Positions 23,746 through 31,333 of a stretch of 34,258 bases of DNA are shown here, piece by piece. The DNA is taken from positions 1 through 34,258 of the forward strand of contig JANQTF010000332.1 of assembly GCA_030731845.1 (NCBI GenBank), written 5' to 3'. Under the pieces are notes generated by a model. The model made no database searches and was not told where the DNA came from. It worked only from the letters and a program-made list of their open reading frames with translations. A program made the translations under genes and the position numbers. Numbering within the stretch: the stretch's first letter is position 1; each line of letters begins with the position of its first letter. This stretch comes from Bacteroidia bacterium. Its GTDB lineage: Bacteria; Bacteroidota; Bacteroidia; J057.

Positions 23746-25854
23746 ATGAGCAAGTTGTCACAACTGATCATGTTTGATGCCTTGGGCATCCCTACCCCTG
23801 CTTTCGCAGCGGTAACTTATGAGGCATTTCGCCTCGATAAGTATCAGCCTGACATTGAGCAACTTAAATTCCCAGTCGTAGTAAGATCTACCTTTGAAGA
23901 AGAAGACAGTGCAGTAGCCTCCCTGGCTGGAAAATTCAAAACCGTGCTGTCGGTGGATCGGGAGCATCTCTTCGAGGCAATAGATAGGGTATTCGCTTCC
24001 TACCCCAATCCTGAGCATCAGTCTATCATTGTTCAGGAAATGATAGAAGCAGAATACAGTGGTGTTCTATTTGCCTTCAGAAACCATCTTTGGAAAACGG
24101 AGATCGGCGCTGGTATAGGTGCGGTAGGGAGTGGGAAAGAGCCCGAGTCGGTAGTGTTGGTTCCCAAATTTACCCGAGCCGATTTTCAATGGTCGTACCT
24201 GCACCGATTTTGGCGACCCTTCCAGAAAGGTCCAAAAAGGAAGCTCAACCGCCCGCTGATTGGTCTTTCGGCCTATGTGGGCGAATTGATGAAAGAATAT
24301 AACGAAAGGGCGCCCCACGGCCTCGATGTGGAGTATGCCATCGCAAAAGGGAAAGTATGGCTGCTTCAGTCACGCCCCATCACTACGCCGCAGGAGGCCG
24401 AAGAAGTGCTCAGTTCTGCCAATCACAAAGAGATTCTCCCACCGCAGCCATCTGCCTTCATGAGCGGCATGATTGCCTCTTGCTCCCGTCATCTCTTTGC
24501 CTATTATCAGCACCTCGACCCCAGGTTGGATTCCCGCTCTTTTATCGAGTTGGCTGGTGGAATGCCCTGGATCAACCTCTCCTCCTTGCTCGACATCATG
24601 GTGGAGTGGGGGCTACCAACCAACCTGGTAACCCGATCTGTGGGTGCCACAGATTTCTATCGGGTGCACACCCGGCCTTATCAGGCGCTGCGCAAGGTGC
24701 ACGTGTTTGCGAAAGTGCTGAAAGACCAGCTCGGGATCGTGGGCAAGGCCAAATCCTGGGTAGAAAAAACAAGTGTCATCCTGCAAAATGATATTGAATC
24801 CAGAAGGCTCATGTGGTTCAATGATCCAGATATCGCCTACACCAACTGGCTCACACAGGTTCAGCTGATTTATGTGGAACTCGTAGGGCTCATCCAGGGT
24901 CTCACTGCGGCTGCATCTGGACCGGCTCGCTTGCTCGACCGCTGGGGATTGCTCGAAAAACTAGGCGGTGATGATCCCAGCCTGCAATATATGGAGGCAT
25001 ATCGGCAGCTTGTTGCCGGAGAGAGCAGTCGGGAGGCATTTCTGCGCGAATATGGCCACAGAGGATTTTACGAATCCGACCTCGGACAGCCCCGATTTTC
25101 GGAGCTCAGCGAAGCCTCGTGGCAGGAGTTACTACCCGACCACACCTCACTCTCCACGCCGCCGCCGGGCAAGGGCCTTTGGGCGATTTTACTCAGCAAG
25201 TTGCTAGATCCCGTCATCTCGCTGGTGTCAACCCGCGAATGGTTGAGACACGAGACCATGAAAATGTTCTTCTCCCTGAGAGAAGAAATCTTAGATCAGA
25301 CCCGGGGTCGGTTTGGCCCCGCGTTTGACTTTTCTTCCTTTAGCCCCGAAGATCTCGCCCGCGGAATAGAGGAAAACTGGAGCCCCACACAGTGGGCAGC
25401 CATCAGCTATGCTACGCCCATGGGCTGGGACATGGATACCTTTTTGGCCAACCGCATGGGGCGACGATTGCCCCTACGCCAGGTGGATGGCCTCCCCAAT
25501 TTTGACAACGCCGATCAGCCTATCGGGATCTATCCGGGCAAAGTGCGCGGCCAAATCTGGAAGGTGGAACTAGCAGAGCCTGCCCCCAAGCTCAAACCCC
25601 CTTTTGATTCTACCATTCTCCTTACCGAAAGTCTCGATCCGGGATGGATTCCCTTCTTTGTTCAGGTAGATGCAGTGCTCTCTTACTCTGGCGGCATTCT
25701 CTCTCATGCCTCTATCATTCTCAGGGAATCAGGGCTGCCTTCCATTACCCGCATCTCACGCAATCTAAGCCTCAAGACAGGCGATTGGGTAGAAATAGAC
25801 GGAAAAACCGGGAGCATTATCGTTCTTGAAAAAATAAAATTACCATCCGTGTAG
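23746..25854 (+). CDS. PEP-synthase/rifampicin-phosphotransferase-like dikinase
   Basis: A 702-residue two-part enzyme of the ATP-grasp plus swivelling-histidine type. The N-terminal ATP-grasp region shows FPVVVRSTFEEEDSAVASLA (Arg47), IIVQEMIEAEYSGVLF, and DVEYAIAKGKVWLLQSRPI near 220, all typical of PEP synthase and pyruvate phosphate dikinase. A helical middle domain of about 350 residues has no clear match. The last 80 residues are the phosphohistidine domain, with His654 in YSGGILSHASIILRESGLP. There is no C-terminal PEP/pyruvate barrel, so it is not a true PEP synthase. The layout resembles rifampicin phosphotransferase, but the N-terminus lacks about 70 residues, including the glycine-rich GGKGANLG segment. 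The substrate is unknown. A TetR gene lies just upstream. Confidence 0.82.
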   Translation: MSKLSQLIMFDALGIPTPAFAAVTYEAFRLDKYQPDIEQLKFPVVVRSTFEEEDSAVASLAGKFKTVLSVDREHLFEAIDRVFASYPNPEHQSIIVQEMIEAEYSGVLFAFRNHLWKTEIGAGIGAVGSGKEPESVVLVPKFTRADFQWSYLHRFWRPFQKGPKRKLNRPLIGLSAYVGELMKEYNERAPHGLDVEYAIAKGKVWLLQSRPITTPQEAEEVLSSANHKEILPPQPSAFMSGMIASCSRHLFAYYQHLDPRLDSRSFIELAGGMPWINLSSLLDIMVEWGLPTNLVTRSVGATDFYRVHTRPYQALRKVHVFAKVLKDQLGIVGKAKSWVEKTSVILQNDIESRRLMWFNDPDIAYTNWLTQVQLIYVELVGLIQGLTAAASGPARLLDRWGLLEKLGGDDPSLQYMEAYRQLVAGESSREAFLREYGHRGFYESDLGQPRFSELSEASWQELLPDHTSLSTPPPGKGLWAILLSKLLDPVISLVSTREWLRHETMKMFFSLREEILDQTRGRFGPAFDFSSFSPEDLARGIEENWSPTQWAAISYATPMGWDMDTFLANRMGRRLPLRQVDGLPNFDNADQPIGIYPGKVRGQIWKVELAEPAPKLKPPFDSTILLTESLDPGWIPFFVQVDAVLSYSGGILSHASIILRESGLPSITRISRNLSLKTGDWVEIDGKTGSIIVLEKIKLPSV

Positions 25855-26018
25855 GAAAAACAACGATTTACCCCAAGCCCCCACAGGCCTCCGGCATATC
25901 TGAGTAAATTAATCCTTCAACCCTCTTCCGTTCTTCCCTCAAACGATATTGATTTCATTCGCATGGCATCTCGAGCAAAGAAATTTGTCTCAGATGCCTA
26001 GAATTGCATGGTTGGATT

Positions 26019-26783
26019 ATGAAGAAACAAGATCTCACGGCACTCCCTGCCGCCTGGGAATTTTACTTTTGCTCTATCGAAAAACACCCGGCGTCAATCA
26101 TGGTAGATCTCGCCTGGGAGGAATTTGCGCCCGTAAGGGGACATGCTGAGCTGGTAGAAGTAGAGCTTCTCCTCCTTTCTCCCGATGGTGATGGCCTGTC
26201 GGACACCTCAGAAGCTCCCCGGCTATTTGCTATGGAAGACCAGCTTGCCGCAGGTATGGCAAAAAGCCTGAATGCATGGTATGTTGGCAGGCTCACCGGC
26301 AAGGGCAAGCGGGTCTTTTATTTTTATACTCCTACTTCCATGGATATCAGCCATGCAGTAGATGCCACTCTGGAAGATTTTCCCGAATACAACTGGCTGG
26401 TGAAGCACCAGTATGATCCTGAATGGACACTATATCGGGAGTTGCTCTTGCCTTCAGAAGAAGAGGCTCACCTCATTCGCAATCGCAGGGCTTTTGATGA
26501 GCTCGCCCGCCGTGGCGATACTTTTTCTGCCCGCAGGCCCGTGAATCATCAATTCACCTTTCCCACCCAAAAGCAAGCAGAGTCATTTCTCAAAAAGGCA
26601 GGAATGGGGTCTATCGCCTATCAGACAGAGCCTAAGGATTCGGGAACCACCCTTACCTTTTCTACAACCCATGCCATGATGCGCGCTGAGTTGGATGAAA
26701 TTACCTGGGATTTTGCGCAGCTCGCCAAATCTTGCAAAGGCAGCTACCTCGGCTGGAGAAGCGAAGTGGTTACCTTCGGCTGA
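26019..26783 (+). CDS. DUF695-RraB fusion protein
   Basis: A 254-residue cytosolic protein. The first half (about 8-130) matches DUF695, with ALPAAWEFYFCSIEKHPASI, VEVELLLLSPDGDGL and GRLTGKGKRVFYFYTP. The second half (about 145-250) is an RraB-like domain: DELARRGDTFSARRPVNHQF, FPTQKQAESFLKKAG and the end GSYLGWRSEV. RraB in gamma-proteobacteria binds RNase E and reduces its activity; whether the same happens here is unknown, and this fusion is often seen in standalone proteins. The start is ATG 26019; an in-frame TTG at 26004 falls in a TAGAATTG promoter-like element (25999-26006). Its 3' end overlaps the convergent transporter gene by 14 bases. Confidence 0.8.
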   Translation: MKKQDLTALPAAWEFYFCSIEKHPASIMVDLAWEEFAPVRGHAELVEVELLLLSPDGDGLSDTSEAPRLFAMEDQLAAGMAKSLNAWYVGRLTGKGKRVFYFYTPTSMDISHAVDATLEDFPEYNWLVKHQYDPEWTLYRELLLPSEEEAHLIRNRRAFDELARRGDTFSARRPVNHQFTFPTQKQAESFLKKAGMGSIAYQTEPKDSGTTLTFSTTHAMMRAELDEITWDFAQLAKSCKGSYLGWRSEVVTFG

Positions 26784-28035
26784 CACGGATTTTGTGTGCT
26801 ACCACGGCCAGTAGTCCTGCAATCAGGAGCAAATACCATGGTAGCAGCTCTTCTATGGGCAGAAGGTCAAGTCCGGTGATGCTGGCAAATACACGGGTAA
26901 GCTGTATCAGGCCGATCAGCGTGGTGACACCGAGCACCAAAAGCCCCAGCAAGTTTGCGATGGGAGAATTCTGGTGTGATGCCATCTCTTTGTTCATCAT
27001 CAGCAATAAAAAATAGGTAATCAGAGGAAGGACCAGCCCATTAAGCGCTTGAGCCATGATGATTACCGGCACAGGTTTCAGGCCTGAGAGGCCAAATACC
27101 AGTCCTGCCAACAAGACAATCGCCCAGATGATTTGAAAGCGGGTATTGCTGGAATTAGGAGCAGGAAACAGGCTGCTGAGCGCAAGGGCAGAAGCCCAAG
27201 GCGCGGTGACAGCAGAGGTAAACCCTGCCACAGTCAAACCCAGCCCGACAATCCAGCGAGCGCCCAGCTTATTTTCTACGATATTGGCAAGGGCTTGAAA
27301 GGAAAAATCGCCTTCTACCCCAATCGCCGCTACGAGCACCGCCATGCTGATGATGCCCCCCAGCATCACCGCCACGGTCATGCCAAATCGCATATCAGCG
27401 ATGGATTGGCCTCCACCGATGCTGCCCCCCAGAAAAAGATTGTAGGGAACGATGGTTGTGCCAATGAGCCCCAGAATGACCCAGCCGCCATCGGCAGGAA
27501 AGCTCGGGATCACCGCGCCATGGAGTAAAGCCGTAGGCTCTGGATTTTGAAGCAACGCCACAATCAGGAAGCCCAGGCCCATGAGGAGCACCCCTCCTCC
27601 CAGCACCTTGGCGATGGCATTTGCGTTGCGCTGAAGCAGCACCAGGGCAGCAGCAATCACAAGACAGCAGATCGTAACAGGGCGAAACCAGGGGCCAGTC
27701 TCTGGCAACAGGAGCTCGATCCCAGCGAGGGCTCCGAGCAAATTACCCGCTTCAAAGGCAATGCCGCCCAAACCGATGGCAGCGGCTATGAGGCCCCGCA
27801 CCCAGCGAGATGGATACACCATTCGAATGCGATCTCCCAGCGAAAGCCCCGTGACAAGCCTACTGCGGGCAGACATTTCCTGAAGCAGCAGGCAGGCCAG
27901 GGTAGAAAAAGACAAGGCCCATAGCAACTCATAGCCATAGGAGGCTCCTGCTGTTGCTGCCGTGGTCACTGTGCCCGGACCAATGAAGGCGGCAGCGAGT
28001 ACCGACCAGAATAATACGAGTCCGGCTTGCTTCAT
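26770..28035 (-). CDS. Divergent Nramp-family metal transporter
   Basis: A 421-residue inner-membrane protein with about eleven hydrophobic helices and the Nramp fold pattern. In typical Mn/Fe transporters, TM1 has DPGN and TM6 has a Met-Pro-His metal site. Here TM1 reads FIGPGTVTTAATAG (Gly19-Pro-Gly-Thr22) and TM6 reads TTIVPYNLFLGGS (Val196-Pro-Tyr-Asn199). The Asp, the Asn of TM1 and the Met are thus all absent. Similar losses are known in Nramp-related Mg and Al transporters, so the substrate may not be Mn or Fe. The gene starts 10 bases after the adenylyl cyclase stop and is likely in its operon. Confidence 0.85.
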   Translation of the reverse strand: MKQAGLVLFWSVLAAAFIGPGTVTTAATAGASYGYELLWALSFSTLACLLLQEMSARSRLVTGLSLGDRIRMVYPSRWVRGLIAAAIGLGGIAFEAGNLLGALAGIELLLPETGPWFRPVTICCLVIAAALVLLQRNANAIAKVLGGGVLLMGLGFLIVALLQNPEPTALLHGAVIPSFPADGGWVILGLIGTTIVPYNLFLGGSIGGGQSIADMRFGMTVAVMLGGIISMAVLVAAIGVEGDFSFQALANIVENKLGARWIVGLGLTVAGFTSAVTAPWASALALSSLFPAPNSSNTRFQIIWAIVLLAGLVFGLSGLKPVPVIIMAQALNGLVLPLITYFLLLMMNKEMASHQNSPIANLLGLLVLGVTTLIGLIQLTRVFASITGLDLLPIEELLPWYLLLIAGLLAVVAHKIRVSRR

Positions 28036-28045
28036 CAGGCGAAAA

Positions 28046-29758
28046 TCAGGAGCGCCAGATTGGCGAAGGTGCGGTGGTAGCAGGGGTCATGTTGCGACGA
28101 GGAGAGGTGATCTGCTTCACAAAATACATGGGGATGGAGCCTTTGTTTTTAACCGGCAGAGGCCCCCTTGCGATACAGCTCGCTTTTCCTCTGATCAACT
28201 GATGTGTATCCTCGGATATGTTGACCTCCCAGGCTTCGCCGGCAGCTTCCATCCGGGAGGCAATGTTCACAGCATCGCCCCATACATCGTAGGCAAATTT
28301 CTTGTTGCCGATGACACCCGCCACTACGCTACCGCTATTCACCCCGACCCGAAGCTCCCAGGGCACTTCGCCACGCATCTCTTTTTCTACCTTCCACTTG
28401 TGCATAAAGGCTTGCATCTCTAGTGCTGCGGCCACGGTATCGATCGCATGATCAGAATTTTTGGCCTGGAGGCCCCCTACAGCCATATAGGCATCGCCGA
28501 TGGTTTTGATCTTTTCGAGTCCATATTGATCCACGATATGATCAAAATAGTTGAACACATAGTTGAGTTCTTTGATGAGCTGATCTGGCGTGAGCTTGGA
28601 AGCGATATCGGTGAAGCCTTTAAAATCTGTAAACAAAATGGACACCTGATCATGCTCCCGCGGTTTCACCACATTCTTCGCGATGAGTTCTTTGGCTATA
28701 TCAGTAGGGAGAATGTTGAAGAGGAGTTCTTCCGACTTCTGCTTTTCATGCTCTACAGCTTCCTTGGCTTTCTTTCTGAGGCGTGCCCGATTGTAGAGAA
28801 ATAGGATGATCAAAAAAAGAAAGGCAGTCACCGCAATTCCGGCGAGATACATCGTCTCTTGCTGCGCTTCCTTCATATCAAGGAGCGCATCCTTGTTGGC
28901 GACCTCCAGTAGCTGGGCCTTAATCACGGCAGAGTCTTTTCTCCGCTCAATGTTGAGCAAGTTGGTTGTGCTGATGAGTACCTTATTGGAATCCATTTGT
29001 GAGGAAAGAGAATCTCGCACCCCTTGGATTTGGGACTGCACCTCTTCTACCTCCATCTGAATCTGCTGTTTTTCAAGATAATTTTGGAGAAGCACTACAC
29101 TGGTAGCCACATTTTTTTCCACCGTCCTCCTCAGAGAAGCGTTTCCACTTGTGCGAGCAATTGGCAGGGCTTGGTTGTAATGGGTGATGGCCTTTTGAAA
29201 GTTTTCGAGTTTGATCTGGACTTCCCCCATTCGGTTGTAGGCAAAGGCAGTTTCTTCGGCGTTTTTGCTCCTGATCGCATACCCAACGCCCGATTGATAC
29301 GCTTCGTAGGCCTTGTCGAGTCTTCCCTTTTCCTCCCAGGCATTGCCGATAAGGCGGTAGTCTCGGGCCAGCTCCAGAAGATTATCAGAAGTATTAGACA
29401 GATTTTGATTGCGCCAGGTAGTGGTCTGCTCGAGGTGAGAAATCACCTGATCATACGCTTTCATCTTATAATACAGAAATCCAAGATTGGAAAGAGCCAG
29501 GCCTCTTTCTTCTTTGAGACCAAGACTTGCCGCCATGGTAATAGCCTGCTTGGCATAGGTGATAGCCCCCTCTTGATTGGAGTCAAATACGGCGCGAGAT
29601 CCTGAAATGAGCTTCAGCACCTTTGCGGTACCATTGTCCATTTGGTCAAGATCGGTGCGCAGTCGCTGCACTTCGGTTTGGGCAGAGAGAGGGAGGCTCA
29701 GGCAACAGAGTAGGCTGCCAAAACAAAGCAGAAAAGCTGCGAAAGAAAATCGGGACAT
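28046..29758 (-). CDS. TPR-membrane class III adenylyl cyclase
   Basis: A 570-residue signalling enzyme that should make cAMP from ATP. A signal peptide (ending LSAQ, residue 27) leads to about four TPR-like helical repeats (80-220), a coiled coil (about 225-300), one membrane helix (303-322, LAGIAVTAFLFLIILFLYN) and a cytosolic cyclase domain. The cyclase holds both metal Asp residues (378 in FTDFKGFT and 422 in GDAYMA), the adenine-selecting Lys418 (EKIKTIGD) and Asp491 (YDVWGDAVN), and Asn498/Arg502 (VNIASR). The TPRs are thus probably in the periplasm and sense a protein partner or ligand. Nramp follows 10 bases downstream; a cNMP-binding protein is divergent across 180 bases. Confidence 0.92.
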   Translation of the reverse strand: MSRFSFAAFLLCFGSLLCCLSLPLSAQTEVQRLRTDLDQMDNGTAKVLKLISGSRAVFDSNQEGAITYAKQAITMAASLGLKEERGLALSNLGFLYYKMKAYDQVISHLEQTTTWRNQNLSNTSDNLLELARDYRLIGNAWEEKGRLDKAYEAYQSGVGYAIRSKNAEETAFAYNRMGEVQIKLENFQKAITHYNQALPIARTSGNASLRRTVEKNVATSVVLLQNYLEKQQIQMEVEEVQSQIQGVRDSLSSQMDSNKVLISTTNLLNIERRKDSAVIKAQLLEVANKDALLDMKEAQQETMYLAGIAVTAFLFLIILFLYNRARLRKKAKEAVEHEKQKSEELLFNILPTDIAKELIAKNVVKPREHDQVSILFTDFKGFTDIASKLTPDQLIKELNYVFNYFDHIVDQYGLEKIKTIGDAYMAVGGLQAKNSDHAIDTVAAALEMQAFMHKWKVEKEMRGEVPWELRVGVNSGSVVAGVIGNKKFAYDVWGDAVNIASRMEAAGEAWEVNISEDTHQLIRGKASCIARGPLPVKNKGSIPMYFVKQITSPRRNMTPATTAPSPIWRS

Positions 29759-29783
29759 GTAGTTCGTATCAGGGATTCATGTA

Positions 29784-29801
29784 GTATCCGACTAAGGATA
29801 C
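29784..29801. promoter_or_regulatory. Dyad in the cyclase/cNMP-protein divergent region
   Basis: GTATCC (29784-29789) and GGATAC (29796-29801) form a perfect 6-bp dyad with a 6-base centre. It lies 26 bases upstream of the cyclase start and 138 bases upstream of the cNMP protein start. It may be an operator for one or both genes; a chance dyad of this size is possible. Confidence 0.3.
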
Positions 29802-29938
29802 GTCAAGATACAAATTCAGAAAGTATTCGGAAGCTATCGACCTTGCGGATTACCGAAATGATTTTCTTTTTCTCAAAAGAGACGGCCAGCAATCCCGCCG
29901 AACTCCCTATCTTGTGGCTACCCTTGGGCTAATTGGAT

Positions 29939-31333
29939 ATGGAACTGCGAAAAAATCAACACATCGACGCCTTGGCGGCCTCCCCGCTATTTGCAGACTG
30001 CTCTCGCGAGATTTTGGAAAAAATTGTGTCGCGGGTAAAGTTTCGCCAGTATTTTCCTCAAGATGTGATCGTGTGGCAGGGACAACCCAGCACATCGCTC
30101 TTTCTCATCACAAACGGCATTGTGGCTGTGAAGCAGCGGCATCGCAATGCGGAGCATGTCCTCGCCTACCTCATGTCGGGAAACTCTTTTGGAGAAGTGG
30201 GAATTCTGGAGAATCAGCCTCGCTCGGCCACGGTACAGGCGCTTTCGGAGGTTGATGTGCTCGTGATTCAACGAGAAGATTTTCTGGAAATTCTGGAGAC
30301 CTACTCCAAGGTAGCCATTTCTCTGGCCAAGGTGCTTGGTACCTACCTTCTTAAGACCAACCGTAGGAAAAGCGGAGAAAATGCGCAAAGCCGCGTGATG
30401 CTGATCATTCCTACCGAAAAATCAATGGGGGCAGGCACCTTGGGTACGCTCATGGCCGCAGAAATGGTTCATTTCCGCCAGAGTCCAACCGCGATCCTCG
30501 ACTACCCCGATGCACATCGCATTCTGGGCGGGTTTCAGGTAGATTTGGGGAAGCTATCTTTTCGCCATCCTGATGGCTTCGATCTGCTCCTCCCACAAAT
30601 GGACCGCCACCTGCCTTCCAGCACACGAACCACCATCCTCATGGAGCAGCTCCTGGAAACCTATGACAACCTCGTGGTTATTTTGCGTGGTGATCTCGAT
30701 GAAGGAGCCTCTACCATTCTCGATCACGCAGACCAAATCATCATCGTGGCTCCCCCTACCGAAGAGGGCAAAAAGGAAGTGGCGCATATTCGGCGAAAGC
30801 TAAAGGGAAAAATACGGCCCGAAGAAACCAATGTCATGCTCCTGCACAACAGGCCTCATCCCTCTTTGGCGGATATCCCTGAGGATGATAGCGCCGACCT
30901 GGACCTGCCCTATTTGCCTGATTTCCCCTCCTTTCAGATTCCCCCTCCAGACCTCGTAGAAGTGCCCGAAGCACTCGCGCAGTTGGTCAAGACCTGCGTG
31001 GAGCGCCTCGAGCGCAACCAAAGCATCGGAATCTTCATTCCGACTACCATTGATGTAAACCTCAGCTCCGACACCTCCAAGCAGATGGATGAGGCAATGG
31101 CTTTTATGGCGGAAAAATTTGGAGGTGCTACCTGCAAAATTGTCAATGGCGTATGGCTCAGCGATCGACTCGGCCTCGTGGGCGAGGTCGTGTATGTGGT
31201 TTATTCCTACCTCACCCAATCTGATATGACCCGCCACCTCGACGAAGTCGTAGAATACCTCAAGACCCTGAAACGCGAACTAAAACAAGAGGCCATGGCC
31301 CTCGAAATCAACCGGAAAATGACCATCATCTGA
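29939..31333 (+). CDS. Cyclic-nucleotide-binding protein with MinD-like domain and C-terminal domain of unknown function
   Basis: A 464-residue soluble protein. Residues 10-135 are a cNMP-binding domain with the phosphate-binding cassette FGEVGILENQPRSATV (Glu86 and Arg95 in the ligand-contact positions), so it can probably bind cAMP. Residues 150-310 resemble a MinD/CpaE-type P-loop domain: SRVMLIIPTEKSMGAGTLGT, AILDYPDAHRILGG, DNLVVILRGDLDEGASTILD and HADQIIIVAPPTEEG. The P-loop lacks the usual GK[TS] (Gly166 is in the Lys position), so ATP binding is doubtful. An acidic proline-rich linker (305-345) leads to a C-terminal domain of about 105 residues (NQSIGIFIPTTIDVN, FGGATCKIVNGVWLSDRLG) that I do not recognise. 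No HTH or membrane segment is seen. The start is ATG 29939. Confidence 0.82.
   Translation: MELRKNQHIDALAASPLFADCSREILEKIVSRVKFRQYFPQDVIVWQGQPSTSLFLITNGIVAVKQRHRNAEHVLAYLMSGNSFGEVGILENQPRSATVQALSEVDVLVIQREDFLEILETYSKVAISLAKVLGTYLLKTNRRKSGENAQSRVMLIIPTEKSMGAGTLGTLMAAEMVHFRQSPTAILDYPDAHRILGGFQVDLGKLSFRHPDGFDLLLPQMDRHLPSSTRTTILMEQLLETYDNLVVILRGDLDEGASTILDHADQIIIVAPPTEEGKKEVAHIRRKLKGKIRPEETNVMLLHNRPHPSLADIPEDDSADLDLPYLPDFPSFQIPPPDLVEVPEALAQLVKTCVERLERNQSIGIFIPTTIDVNLSSDTSKQMDEAMAFMAEKFGGATCKIVNGVWLSDRLGLVGEVVYVVYSYLTQSDMTRHLDEVVEYLKTLKRELKQEAMALEINRKMTII

Noticed and set aside
23746-25854. True phosphoenolpyruvate synthase
   Set aside because: The C-terminal PEP/pyruvate barrel is missing and the swivelling histidine domain is at the extreme C-terminus.
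29024-29605. A 193-codon plus-strand frame
   Set aside because: It is antisense to the TPR region of the adenylyl cyclase and shows no domain of its own.
28046-31333. Pycsar-type anti-phage system (cyclase plus cNMP effector)
   Set aside because: The cyclase has adenine-type Lys418/Asp491 and a TPR-TM sensor layout, and the partner has no TIR or membrane effector domain. No other defence genes are nearby.
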